A stretch of 15,475 nt of DNA, taken from assembly GCA_937888735.1 (NCBI GenBank), contig CALASN010000161.1:1-15475 (forward strand), in the 5' to 3' direction. Below the pieces are notes generated by a model. It was not told where the DNA came from. It worked only from the letters and a program-made list of their open reading frames with translations, and did no database searches. Source of the DNA: UBA5499 sp002426275 (GTDB lineage: Bacteria; Bacillota; DTU084). This document shows, in pieces, positions 7,009-13,055 of this stretch (within the stretch, counting starts at the first letter, position 1; every line of letters begins with the position of its first letter). Position numbers and translations under genes: made by a program.

Positions 7009-8461
7009 CAGTAATAGCTCTCCCTACTTTCTGTTGGTAATCCGGTTCTGCAAGCAATGCTTCCTCCTGGGGATTGCTGATGAAGGCAACCTCCACTAAG
7101 ACCGAGGTAGCAGCATTCTCTCGGATGACATACAGATTCCCAACTTTTACACCTCTGTCCAACGAAGGGCGCAAGGCCAACACTTTAGATTGGATCGCTT
7201 TTGCCAGCAGCTTACCGTCAGAGCTGTTCGCTGCGTAGAAAGTTTCTACTCCCTGAGTGCTATTGTCTCCAAAACTATTGCAGTGAATGCTTACAAAAAT
7301 CTGGGCGCCGCTGCTGTGGCTCTGGGCAACCCGACTTGCCAGCGAAACGTAATAGTCGTCGCTGCGAGTAATATGAACGTCTGCACCGGAAGCTTTCAAA
7401 AAGTTCACAGTCTGTTTGGCGATGGCCAAGGTAATATCCTTTTCCCTAATGCCGGCGGGCCCGATGGCTCCCGGATCCGCGCCGCCGTGGCCTGGATCCA
7501 CCACCACTGTCACCCCGACGAATACTGAGGGCAAAAACTCCAGCGCAATTTCATCAGTGCCGGAAATCAACCTCATTTTTTTCCCCGGACATTCTACCCC
7601 CAAATACCAACTTTTTTCCTCTTGCTTGCCGGAAAGCGCAATGCCAGAGGGCAGTTTGGGAAATTTAACGTCCGCGCCGTCGGTCAGGGGAAACTCCAGC
7701 CAGTCTATCCCTCCTGCGCGTACCGGCGTCTGCGGCAACGGTCCTTGGGTTTTGACGACTAGCCTATCGCCTTGCCAGGAAATCTTTTCAGGCTTATAGC
7801 GCATCTGCAGCTGAATTTTTCCGGGATGCGTTTCCACCAGACCTCCGAAGGGCATGGTTAAATCCAGGACCACTCGCACAGTCTGTTCATTAAATTGGCT
7901 TGCCCGGACGCGAATCACAGGACCGATTCCCCGGGGCAAAGTTATTTTTCCCAGACTCGCGTTCTCTATGTCCAAAACCAACCGCTCCGGCCAGCGTAAA
8001 GTAAAGACGGAGGCTTTAACTTCACCTTCTGTATGCACAGACAAGGTGGGAAGGGGGCCGGAAGATTCAAGCTGGATTTCGTTTACCGTGCTTCCCAGCT
8101 GCACCTTCACTGCCAGCTGCCCGTTGATTTCGTCTTTCGTCAACTGGTATGGACTCTGGTTTCCCAGATCTAATACCACCCGGGTGATGCCCGGCGCATA
8201 TTGGCTGGCGCGCACCTTCGTAATGTTTCCCTGGCCGGATAGCTGCCGCGGCTCGGAGCAACGGACTCCTTGCAGATCAACCACAATCCGTGCCGGTGAA
8301 CTCAAAGTAAAGCTTTTGGTCGTCACACCGCTGGCGGCTGTGAAGAAAATCGACACAGTCTTAGCTTCCACTTTAATTTGTTCCAGTTTAGCTTCCTGTG
8401 CGGAAGCTGACGCCGCGCAAATCAAGACAAGAAACAATAAAAACGAACCTGTCCACCTCAT
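6971..8461 (-). CDS. Secreted N-acetylmuramoyl-L-alanine amidase with AMIN domains (amidase_3)
   Basis: The 496-residue product cleaves the MurNAc-L-Ala bond of peptidoglycan outside the membrane. A signal peptide covers about residues 1-22 (hydrophobic core LLFLVLICAA, then ASA). Two AMIN repeats follow at about 27-125 and 130-222 (each with a 'VRASQ' plus 'VRVVLDL'-type block), and 225-312 may be a degenerate third. The amidase_3 domain begins near 317 with VVDPGHGG (zinc His 325), REKD (zinc Glu 340), SIHCN (zinc His 393) and LVEVAFISNP (catalytic Glu 457), so it should be active. An in-frame TTG lies 6 nt further upstream (8467-8465), but AGAAGGGG stands 7 nt before the ATG at 8461 and only 1 nt before the TTG, so ATG is chosen. 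It heads the large operon. Confidence 0.94.
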   Translation of the reverse strand: MRWTGSFLLFLVLICAASASAQEAKLEQIKVEAKTVSIFFTAASGVTTKSFTLSSPARIVVDLQGVRCSEPRQLSGQGNITKVRASQYAPGITRVVLDLGNQSPYQLTKDEINGQLAVKVQLGSTVNEIQLESSGPLPTLSVHTEGEVKASVFTLRWPERLVLDIENASLGKITLPRGIGPVIRVRASQFNEQTVRVVLDLTMPFGGLVETHPGKIQLQMRYKPEKISWQGDRLVVKTQGPLPQTPVRAGGIDWLEFPLTDGADVKFPKLPSGIALSGKQEEKSWYLGVECPGKKMRLISGTDEIALEFLPSVFVGVTVVVDPGHGGADPGAIGPAGIREKDITLAIAKQTVNFLKASGADVHITRSDDYYVSLASRVAQSHSSGAQIFVSIHCNSFGDNSTQGVETFYAANSSDGKLLAKAIQSKVLALRPSLDRGVKVGNLYVIRENAATSVLVEVAFISNPQEEALLAEPDYQQKVGRAITDGIEAFLEESQK

Positions 8462-8536
8462 AGACAAACCCCTTCTGGGACTAACATTATTTTAACTCGC
8501 GTCAGGATAATCTTGCTTTTTGCATTGAAACGTCAC

Positions 8537-8565
8537 ATTAATAAAATTCGCTTCCCGCCTCTCAA
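8537..8565 (-). promoter_or_regulatory. Possible sigma-A promoter of the amidase-gerM-murI-murD-fum-rph-rdgB operon
   Basis: TTGAGA (8565-8560) is followed after 17 nt by ATTAAT (8542-8537); with 16 nt spacing the -10 can be read as TATTAA. The -35 matches at 5 of 6 bases and the -10 at 4 of 6. It overlaps the sigma-H-like promoter. A housekeeping promoter is expected because murI, murD and rph are growth genes. Confidence 0.4.
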
Positions 8566-8572
8566 TTCCTTT
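8544..8572 (-). promoter_or_regulatory. Sigma-H-like promoter upstream of the amidase-gerM operon
   Basis: On the minus strand AAAGGAATT (8572-8564), an 11-nt spacer, and AGCGAATTT (8552-8544) match the Bacillus sigma-H consensus RnAGGAwWW-N11/12-RnnGAATww at every defined position. Sigma-H drives transition-phase and early sporulation genes, which would suit the gerM-like gene in this operon. The start codon is about 75 nt downstream of the expected start point. Confidence 0.5.
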
Positions 8573-8646
8573 TCTGGCAAGAAAAAACTGTTGCGAAAAC
8601 ATAAATCGGGGTCTATCCGAATCTGTTGGAATCCCTTACGGAGCAA

Positions 8647-8666
8647 AGGTGGGCAGAAGCCCACCT
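8647..8666 (-). terminator. Hairpin after the amidase-like gene, possible terminator
   Basis: A perfect 8-bp stem AGGTGGGC/GCCCACCT with a 4-nt loop begins at the stop codon of the upstream gene. On the minus strand only a TTTGCTCC tail follows, so the T-tract is short and termination may be inefficient. Confidence 0.5.
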
Positions 8667-9580
8667 CAGTTAACGCTGGAACAAAATTGCCTTTCGCCGG
8701 CCAGAAACGTCTTAATTCCCCGGTACAAAGCCAAGATCGCTCGCTGTCTGAACCAACCGTCCGCAGCCAGCCGTTCTTCTGCGGGATTAGAAAGATAGAG
8801 CATCTTTACCAAAGCCGCGGGCGCTTTGATGGTGCGCAAAAGTTGAAAACTGGCCTCCCTGGCTCCTCTGTCTTCTAAATTCAGCTCCAAGCACAATTCT
8901 CGCTGCAGGAAAGCCGCCAGTTTTTGTCCCGGCCAGCTGCGGTAATAATATGTCTCAATGCCCCCGGCAGCCAAATCATGGAAATAATTGCCGTGAATAG
9001 AAACAAAGAGCTCGGGCTCTTGGGCGTTAGTCAGCCGGGCTCTTTTCGCTGACGAAAAATAATGATCCCGCCGTCTGGTGTAAACAACATTTGCGCCGGC
9101 CGCGGACAACAGCTGTCCCAAATGTCTGCCTAAAGCCAGGGCAAAGTCCTTTTCAGAAATCAGCTCTCCGCAGCCGCCGAGATCTTTCCCTCCGTGGCCA
9201 GGGTCCAACACGATTTTCGCGCCGGCCAATATTTTCTCCGGCTGCATGAAGAGCACGGCCCCCGAAAGGCGGTCCCAAAGCACCTTGAGCTCGAAATTGT
9301 CCGTTAGCAACCTTACCGGGACAAGCAGCTTGCCTTCGTTAACCTTTGTTGGCAACGGCAAATTTCGCCGCGCGCCGCCCGCCAGATAAAAAGCCTGCTG
9401 CGGGAAAACTGAAATCTGTTGTTTCCCTTGGAGAACAAAGCTGGCGCCATCCCACCGTCCCAGAATTCCCAGCGCATGAGCCGTCTCCTGGAGGGGCACG
9501 AGCAGTTTGCCTTCCACATATTCTGGCTTCGCGCTTGTAACCAGCTCTCTTCCCTTAACCACCATCCTAATCTCTTTCAT
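8666..9580 (-). CDS. Amidase_3-fold protein with copper-amine-oxidase-N-like domain; catalytic Glu replaced by Lys
   Basis: From the ATG at 9580 the product has 304 residues. Residues about 1-112 look like the Cu_amine_oxidN1 type wall or scaffold domain (two 'EGKLLVP' blocks, 22-29 and 82-88). Residues about 120-300 are amidase_3-like with all three zinc ligands: His 129 in DPGHGG, Glu 143 in ISEKD, His 196 in SIHGN. The C-terminal motif usually LVExxFxSNP reads LVKMLYLSNP, so the catalytic Glu is Lys 259 (codon AAG). Activity is therefore doubtful. No signal peptide is seen, as in the Bacillus mother-cell amidase CwlC. A longer frame reaches 9649, but AAGGAAGGAG sits just before the ATG at 9580, and this start gives the expected N-terminus. 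It overlaps yabG by 14 nt, so it is probably co-expressed in sporulation. Confidence 0.85.
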   Translation of the reverse strand: MKEIRMVVKGRELVTSAKPEYVEGKLLVPLQETAHALGILGRWDGASFVLQGKQQISVFPQQAFYLAGGARRNLPLPTKVNEGKLLVPVRLLTDNFELKVLWDRLSGAVLFMQPEKILAGAKIVLDPGHGGKDLGGCGELISEKDFALALGRHLGQLLSAAGANVVYTRRRDHYFSSAKRARLTNAQEPELFVSIHGNYFHDLAAGGIETYYYRSWPGQKLAAFLQRELCLELNLEDRGAREASFQLLRTIKAPAALVKMLYLSNPAEERLAADGWFRQRAILALYRGIKTFLAGERQFCSSVN

Positions 9581-10427
9581 TTCTCCTTCCTTTCTGCCAT
9601 AAGCCGGTTTTAGGCAGCCCCAGGCGAAGTTTGCCGCGGGTTTGCACACCTCCGATTCCCGCCAAACCCACCACAGAATTTGTCAAGACCTCTTTAGGAG
9701 AAATAACCCTGCCGATCGAGGTATAAGCGACTTTTTGCATTATAAACAAAGGATCAAAAGGATGAATGAAAATCCGTTCAGGAGAACTGGCGAAGTTGGC
9801 GCCGGCTTCCATCAGAGCCTCAAAATGGGACTGACAGGCGCCGGCGAAAATCACAAGGCCATCCTTGTCGGCAACTACCTTGCGGGCTTTGCCCACAGCT
9901 TCCGCAAAATCCGCCGAATGACGGTAACTGCTCAGCTTGCCGGCGGCTTTGCCTCTGAACATGGCGTCATGACCTGTGAGCACCAATAAATCCGGTCTGT
10001 GGGCATGCAAAAGAGCTTCTACTCTCCCAGCCTGCAGTTCTTCTCCCACGCAGTAGCCTACAGCTGGGACCCCCAGCTGGCGGTAGTACTCCAGACACAG
10101 GTTAAGATACTCCTGATCACCGTCAAGGTGCAAGACTCTGCCTGGCAGCCGAATGTACTCGGGGTTTTCTGAAGCGCGCAGCTGAGTTTTCTCTAAGACC
10201 CGTTCCCCGAAAACTTTCTTCATCATGTTCAAGGATTCACGAAAAAACTGCTGCCGCTTTTTTTCCGCTTCTGCTTTACTGACCACAATCAAATCATTTT
10301 CCGGCGCGTCGGCAAGCAAACGTAAATTCAGACCTTTGAGCAAGCATTGTCCATTGGCGCGGCCAACTACATGAAACAGGACGTCGCCTTTATATGATTT
10401 GCGCGCCACAATATCCCCTATCTCCAC
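9567..10427 (-). CDS. yabG: YabG sporulation-specific protease
   Basis: The product (286 residues from GTG, 290 if the CTG at 10439 is used) matches YabG, a mother-cell Cys-type protease that processes spore coat proteins in Bacillus and Clostridium. Seen features are the N-terminal IGDIVARKSYKGDVLF (3-18), the central LTGHDAMF (150-157), GACQSHFEALMEAGANFASSP (196-216) with Cys 198, likely a catalytic residue, and IGRVISPKEVLTN (238-250) near the C-terminus. The start is ambiguous: the GTG at 10427-10425 has its perfect Shine-Dalgarno site 21 nt away, while an in-frame CTG at 10439-10437 lies 9 nt from it. I keep GTG as the conservative coordinate. A sigma-K-like promoter lies upstream, agreeing with sigma-K control of yabG in Bacillus. 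Its 3' end overlaps the amidase-like gene. Confidence 0.93.
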   Translation of the reverse strand: MEIGDIVARKSYKGDVLFHVVGRANGQCLLKGLNLRLLADAPENDLIVVSKAEAEKKRQQFFRESLNMMKKVFGERVLEKTQLRASENPEYIRLPGRVLHLDGDQEYLNLCLEYYRQLGVPAVGYCVGEELQAGRVEALLHAHRPDLLVLTGHDAMFRGKAAGKLSSYRHSADFAEAVGKARKVVADKDGLVIFAGACQSHFEALMEAGANFASSPERIFIHPFDPLFIMQKVAYTSIGRVISPKEVLTNSVVGLAGIGGVQTRGKLRLGLPKTGLWQKGRRNERD

Positions 10428-10443
10428 TTTATTATACAGTGCA

Positions 10444-10453
10444 AATCACCTCC
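10444..10453 (-). promoter_or_regulatory. Near-perfect Shine-Dalgarno site deciding the yabG start
   Basis: GGAGGTGATT on the minus strand matches the 16S anti-Shine-Dalgarno end over eight bases. The distance from GGAGG is 9 nt to an in-frame CTG and 21 nt to the in-frame GTG; no ATG is in between in frame. Confidence 0.7.
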
Positions 10454-10482
10454 GGTGGCGCTTCCAGACCCGTTTGATACAT

Positions 10483-10511
10483 TATCATATGTTAAACCCT
10501 CACAAACGGTG
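10483..10511 (-). promoter_or_regulatory. Sigma-K-like promoter of yabG
   Basis: On the minus strand CACC (10511-10508), a 16-nt spacer and CATATGATA (10491-10483) fit the Bacillus sigma-K consensus mACm-N16-CATAnnnTA at all defined positions. The -35 lies in an inverted repeat CTCAC-N5-GTGAG (10499-10513) that could bind a regulator. The expected start point, near 10476, leaves a leader of 37-49 nt. Confidence 0.55.
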
Positions 10512-10542
10512 AGCCGCCGGCATGGCGCTCTTTGCCAGGCAG

Positions 10543-10568
10543 AAATAAAAAAAGCGGGTTTCCCCGCT
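10543..10568 (-). terminator. Rho-independent terminator of ykuK
   Basis: The minus strand reads AGCGGG-GAAA-CCCGCT followed by TTTTTT and ATTT. The 6-bp GC-rich stem with a GNRA-type loop begins within the ykuK stop codon. It separates ykuK from the yabG promoter. Confidence 0.9.
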
Positions 10569-11037
10569 ACTTAGTATATTTATCTGCAACCGAAGACGCT
10601 CCAAAGGAGTCCGGTTTGATTTTGGCATTGAAACCGCTGCCTGTAACCATTCCCACTACTTCTCGAATCATTTCGCAAGTGGGACCATTTTTGCCGACAT
10701 CCAGATGAATTTCAACATTCAAATCAGCATGACCATTCTTGGCCAGCTTCTCCGCAATTTGACTTGCCACAGCCAAACTTTTAGACGTTTCATAGAAAAT
10801 ACGCTGTTTGAAGCTGCGCTTTACGGCTTCGTATTCCCGGGAATAGTAATAACGGGCGCCCTTGCCTAAACGGTGGACGATGATCGCAGTCACAAAACAG
10901 GTTTCATCTCTCACCTGGGAATCTGTGCCGATGATGATTTTATATTCAGCCTCCGGCATCTCTCGAATATACGCGATGAGATCTATGAAAACCTGATCAA
11001 AATTAAGTCTGCCGCGGCTGGGACTGTGAAAATCCAC
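10567..11037 (-). CDS. ykuK: YkuK family RNase H-like protein (DUF458)
   Basis: The 156-residue protein matches the YkuK/DUF458 family, whose fold is predicted to be RNase H-like; its biological role is not established to my knowledge. Visible features are the acidic strand KIIIGTDSQV (33-42), with the Asp typical of RNase H strand 1, then FVTAIIVHRLGKGARYYYSRE (48-68), an amphipathic region, and a second acidic strand VEIHLDVGKNGPTCEMI (107-123). The start is GTG with GGAGAGG about 6 nt upstream. It has its own sigma-A promoter and a strong terminator, so it is a single-gene unit. In Bacillus a CBS protein gene (ykuL) neighbours ykuK, and here too a CBS gene lies just upstream. Confidence 0.85.
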   Translation of the reverse strand: MDFHSPSRGRLNFDQVFIDLIAYIREMPEAEYKIIIGTDSQVRDETCFVTAIIVHRLGKGARYYYSREYEAVKRSFKQRIFYETSKSLAVASQIAEKLAKNGHADLNVEIHLDVGKNGPTCEMIREVVGMVTGSGFNAKIKPDSFGASSVADKYTK

Positions 11038-11071
11038 GTTTGCCCTCTCCTAGCTTCAACTTGATGTTTTA

Positions 11072-11100
11072 ATTATATCACTATTCCGCCTGCCGCGCAA
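11072..11100 (-). promoter_or_regulatory. Sigma-A promoter of ykuK
   Basis: TTGCGC (11100-11095), a 17-nt spacer and a perfect TATAAT (11077-11072) on the minus strand. The -35 is only half conserved. The expected leader is about 28 nt. Confidence 0.6.
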
Positions 11101-11240
11101 TTAGCAGGATTTTCTTCCTGTATAAGCCCAGAATCGCGGTCTGGCAGCCTGGATTTTGATTATTTGCTTTAACCCATAGCAGGTCAAAGCTATTGATTCC
11201 TTCTTATGCCCTTTTCGCCCTCTGTGCCGCGACGTTGCTT

Positions 11241-11816
11241 TTAATTGGTATGGTGATTGTCTTGCGGAGCCATATCAGGATAACTACGCTCAGGTAGATA
11301 CCTTTCTGGACGGAACCGCAGCACACTTTCAGAGGCTTGTTTTTCAAGCAAATCATAGTAATACTTGATTATCGATTTTCGCGTGACGATTCCCACAAAT
11401 TTTGCTCTGTCGTCGATTACCGGAACAAAATTTTGCTCCATTACTCGAAGAAGCAATTCATCCAGCGTCGCGTCAATTTTCACCGGCGGATTCCAATCTT
11501 TTCTGATGATATCCGAAACTAAAAATTCTTCTTGCGCTTTTATGGTGTAGGCGCCGCTATCCAACATGTGCCAAAGGAAATCTCCTTCGTTGACCGTCCC
11601 GATATATGTCCCCGCTTTTGTAATTACAGGCAGGGCCGTATATCCATGGTAACGCATCTTTTCCAGGCCTTGCCGTAAAGTGCTACGACTATCCAGAACT
11701 GAAACATTGATTTTTGGCGTTAATAACGAAGCGATGCTTTTTCCCAAGTTTGCCGCGGCTTTTTCTTTGTAATTATTTGCAATATCATTTCTGCTATCTG
11801 TAAGTTTACTGCTCAT
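11241..11816 (-). CDS. CBS-domain pair protein
   Basis: From the ATG at 11816 the product is 191 residues. It contains two CBS motifs: about 33-90 (TLRQGLEKMRYHGYTALPVI, then GTYIGTVNEGDFLW) and about 98-155 (VSDIIRKDW, then FVPVIDDRAKFVGIVTRKSII). CBS pairs bind adenosyl ligands such as AMP, ATP or c-di-AMP and here form a stand-alone regulator with unknown partner. The C-terminus after 160 is charged and probably disordered. The open frame extends 25 codons further upstream to 11891, but those residues overlap the presumed broken fragment and do not look like the family. GAGGCG lies about 9 nt before the chosen ATG. No clear promoter is seen, and no terminator follows. Confidence 0.82.
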   Translation of the reverse strand: MSSKLTDSRNDIANNYKEKAAANLGKSIASLLTPKINVSVLDSRSTLRQGLEKMRYHGYTALPVITKAGTYIGTVNEGDFLWHMLDSGAYTIKAQEEFLVSDIIRKDWNPPVKIDATLDELLLRVMEQNFVPVIDDRAKFVGIVTRKSIIKYYYDLLEKQASESVLRFRPERYLPERSYPDMAPQDNHHTN

Positions 11817-11893
11817 CTGATAAATCGCCTCAAATTCGAAATTTTCATCTTTAATCTGCCAGCGTCCTGAGCCGCTAGGCGCTGACAACATAT

Positions 11894-12130
11894 CTTGTCG
11901 CCATAAATGACAGTGACCCTATACTGTCCCGTCTGATTCCAAGCTCCTGATAAGCAGCCTGGCGTTTCGAATCTCAGGCTGGAAAAGGGACAAACTCCTC
12001 CTCGTATTGTCGCCAAGTTCCCTTGCATGAAAAAACCTTAATGCAGGCGAACTTAGGATCCGCAATATCCACCTGGACCGGAAGGTTCGGCTCTTGAATT
12101 TGCCGATGATTCATTAACACTTCAAAGTCG
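11894..12130 (-). pseudogene. Possible frameshifted remnant of an Ig-like extracellular domain
   Basis: The 317 bp between rsmA and the CBS gene have no intact gene. On the minus strand one frame reads from the rsmA end through 'DFEVLMNHRQIQEPNLPVQV' and on to 'YEEEFVPF' before a TGA at 11976-11974. In the next frame the text goes on as 'FSSLRFETPGCLSGAWNQTG' and 'QYRVTVIYGDK'. Restoring one C in the CCCTTTT run at about 11983-11990 joins the two into about 80 residues with beta-strand alternation and the WNxTGxYxVTVxYG pattern seen in some Ig-like surface domains. I infer a decayed gene fragment. Chance is not excluded, and I recognise no precise family. Confidence 0.3.
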
Positions 12131-12133
12131 TAT

Positions 12134-13006
12134 TTACTTTTCCAAGCCGGCTTCTCGAGAGAGCAAATCCTGCCTCAAATGCGGCCCCAGAGCGCTTGTC
12201 AGCTCTCCGTATTTGAGAATGCTGATGGTCTCAGGCCTCTGACTGGCGGAAAGATCAACGGCTGCCAAGATTTGCGCTAATTTCTCCTTTTGCTCCGCCT
12301 TCTCCGCACAATCAAGGAGATTGGCAGCTAAAAGGGCGTTCAAGACAGTCTTGCGCCGTTGCCTGAAAGCGGCCCTCACGATCCGAAAAAAAAGGGCTGA
12401 CGGCGCATCCACAAGCGGCCTGGGACGAGGAACGAGTTTAATCAGCTGCGAGTACACCTCAGGAGGCGGGGAGAACGCTGCCGGCGGAATCACAAGGCCC
12501 AGCTCCACTTGCGCCAGATATTGCACTGCCACAGAGAGAATCCCGTAGCTCCTGCCGCCTGGCTCTGCGCTGATGCGTTCTGCAACCTCTCTTTGCACCA
12601 TGAGGACCAATGATTGAAAGAGCGTTCTTTCTGCCAACAGCCGCTGGATGATGGGGCTGGTTATGTAATAGGGCAAATTTGCCACCACCTTAACTGGCGC
12701 TTCGTCTTTGAATAGGCGCTGCCAATCCACCTGCAGAACATCTTCTTGAATTATGCGCAGGCGCGGCGCGGAAAGCTTTGCCTGCAAGTATTTCACCATC
12801 CGCGGATCCACTTCGATGGCCACCACCCGGCTCGCTTTTGCCAACAGCGCAGCCGTGAGGATTCCCTTGCCGGGACCGATCTCCACAATTAAATCGTCCG
12901 GCCCCACCTCCGCCATGGCCAAAGCCGCCTCCACGGCTCCTTTATCTTCTAAAAAGTGCTGCCCCAAACTTTTTTTAGCTGCAGGTCCCGTCTGCTTGCG
13001 CGCCAT
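12134..13006 (-). CDS. rsmA: 16S rRNA (adenine(1518)-N(6)/adenine(1519)-N(6))-dimethyltransferase
   Basis: The 290-residue RsmA/KsgA dimethylates two adjacent adenines near the 3' end of 16S rRNA during small-subunit maturation, using SAM. Motifs seen are KKSLGQHFL (11-19), the SAM-binding EIGPGKG (42-48), the acidic EVDP (65-68), NLPYYITSPII (110-120) that binds the target adenine, and AFSPPPEVYSQLIKL near the C-terminal domain boundary. Two ATGs are possible: 13012 is 1 nt from the AGGAGG at 13014-13019, and 13006 is 7 nt from it, so 13006 is chosen. In Bacillus it follows yabE and rnmV; here rnmV is absent. A terminator lies immediately upstream, so expression needs readthrough or a promoter inside yabE. 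Confidence 0.96.
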   Translation of the reverse strand: MARKQTGPAAKKSLGQHFLEDKGAVEAALAMAEVGPDDLIVEIGPGKGILTAALLAKASRVVAIEVDPRMVKYLQAKLSAPRLRIIQEDVLQVDWQRLFKDEAPVKVVANLPYYITSPIIQRLLAERTLFQSLVLMVQREVAERISAEPGGRSYGILSVAVQYLAQVELGLVIPPAAFSPPPEVYSQLIKLVPRPRPLVDAPSALFFRIVRAAFRQRRKTVLNALLAANLLDCAEKAEQKEKLAQILAAVDLSASQRPETISILKYGELTSALGPHLRQDLLSREAGLEK

Positions 13007-13023
13007 TGGCATTCCTCCTAGTT

Positions 13024-13051
13024 AAAAAAAGAGGACGGCTAACCCGTCCTC
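13024..13051 (-). terminator. Strong rho-independent terminator between yabE and rsmA (possible attenuator)
   Basis: The minus strand shows GAGGACGG, a 5-nt loop, CCGTCCTC, then seven T. The 8-bp perfect stem begins 4 nt after the yabE stop. Only four bases lie between the T-tract and the rsmA Shine-Dalgarno site, leaving no space for a promoter. Confidence 0.92.
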
Positions 13052-13055
13052 ACTG

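Larger units (their letters stand above)
8462..8665. other. Intergenic region containing the main operon promoters
   Basis: This 204-bp gap holds the overlapping promoters described at 8537-8572 and the hairpin after the upstream amidase-like gene (8647-8666). No coding frame is supported. Confidence 0.6.

Noticed and set aside
6551..7099. 182-codon plus-strand open frame
   Set aside because: Antisense to the GerMN protein and the end of the amidase gene; no ribosome binding site or homologous motifs.
7854..8495. 213-codon plus-strand open frame
   Set aside because: Entirely antisense to the AMIN amidase gene, which has clear motifs and a signal peptide.
10431..10436. Perfect TATAAT on the minus strand close to the yabG start
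   Set aside because: No -35 at 16-18 nt, and it lies between the Shine-Dalgarno site and the GTG, so it cannot be the promoter of yabG.
11103..11118. CAGGA/TCCTG hairpin after the CBS gene as a terminator
   Set aside because: Five-base stem, A-rich loop, no following T-run on the minus strand.
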